From Bacteroidales bacterium (GTDB lineage Bacteria > Bacteroidota > Bacteroidia > Bacteroidales > WCHB1-69): a stretch of DNA of 5,771 nucleotides. Shown here in pieces: positions 5,763-5,771 of this stretch; position 1 is the stretch's first letter, and the number at the start of each line of letters is the position of its first letter. The stretch covers positions 1 to 5,771 of the forward strand of contig JAFZUH010000121.1 in NCBI GenBank assembly GCA_017618435.1, in the 5' to 3' direction. The translations under genes and the position numbers were made by a program. The notes under the pieces are model-generated. The model had not been told where the DNA came from, did not search any database, and saw only the letters and a program-made list of their open reading frames with translations.

Positions 5763-5771
5763 TTATATACA

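Overview
The window looks like a piece of a low-GC Bacteroidota chromosome, most likely Bacteroidales. Three things point there: repeated TAnnTTTG promoter boxes (the Bacteroidota -7 element), starts without a Shine-Dalgarno sequence, and protein families typical of the phylum. I cannot name a species.

Layout, left to right. Positions 1-224 are AT-rich and non-coding. They hold a candidate minus-strand promoter for a gene that begins at the left edge and leaves the window, and a plus-strand promoter for a tRNA. An elongator-type tRNA-Met(CAT) follows, with a strong intrinsic terminator. Next, read leftward on the minus strand, is a compact three-gene operon: two rhomboid-family intramembrane serine proteases (3234 to 2392 and 2387 to 1464), then a membrane-anchored endonuclease/exonuclease/phosphatase (EEP) fold protein (1463 to 351). 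The junctions are 4 bp and 0 bp, and a clear TATCTTTG box lies upstream.

Beyond that operon, two unrelated lipoprotein genes lie on the same strand. The first (4144 to 3434) is a cysteine-rich lipoprotein of unknown function with its own terminator. The second (5709 to 4609) joins an InlB-type repeat to a C-type-lectin-like or Fibrobacter-paralogous-type domain, with a tail resembling the variable region of diversity-generating retroelement targets.

The 464-bp gap between the lipoprotein genes (4145-4608) is the least ordinary part. It holds a promoter whose predicted start coincides with a 10-bp hairpin, a 128-bp imperfect inverted repeat that is richer in GC than its flanks, and a hairpin with a U-tract. 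Together these could be a roughly 290-nt structured RNA, a roughly 350-nt regulatory leader of the cysteine-rich lipoprotein gene, or a non-autonomous palindromic repeat inserted in the gap. The sequence alone does not decide between them.

All protein genes are on the minus strand and only the tRNA is on the plus strand. Both rhomboids keep the Ser/His catalytic dyad and the EEP protein keeps its catalytic residues, so none of the three looks degenerate.
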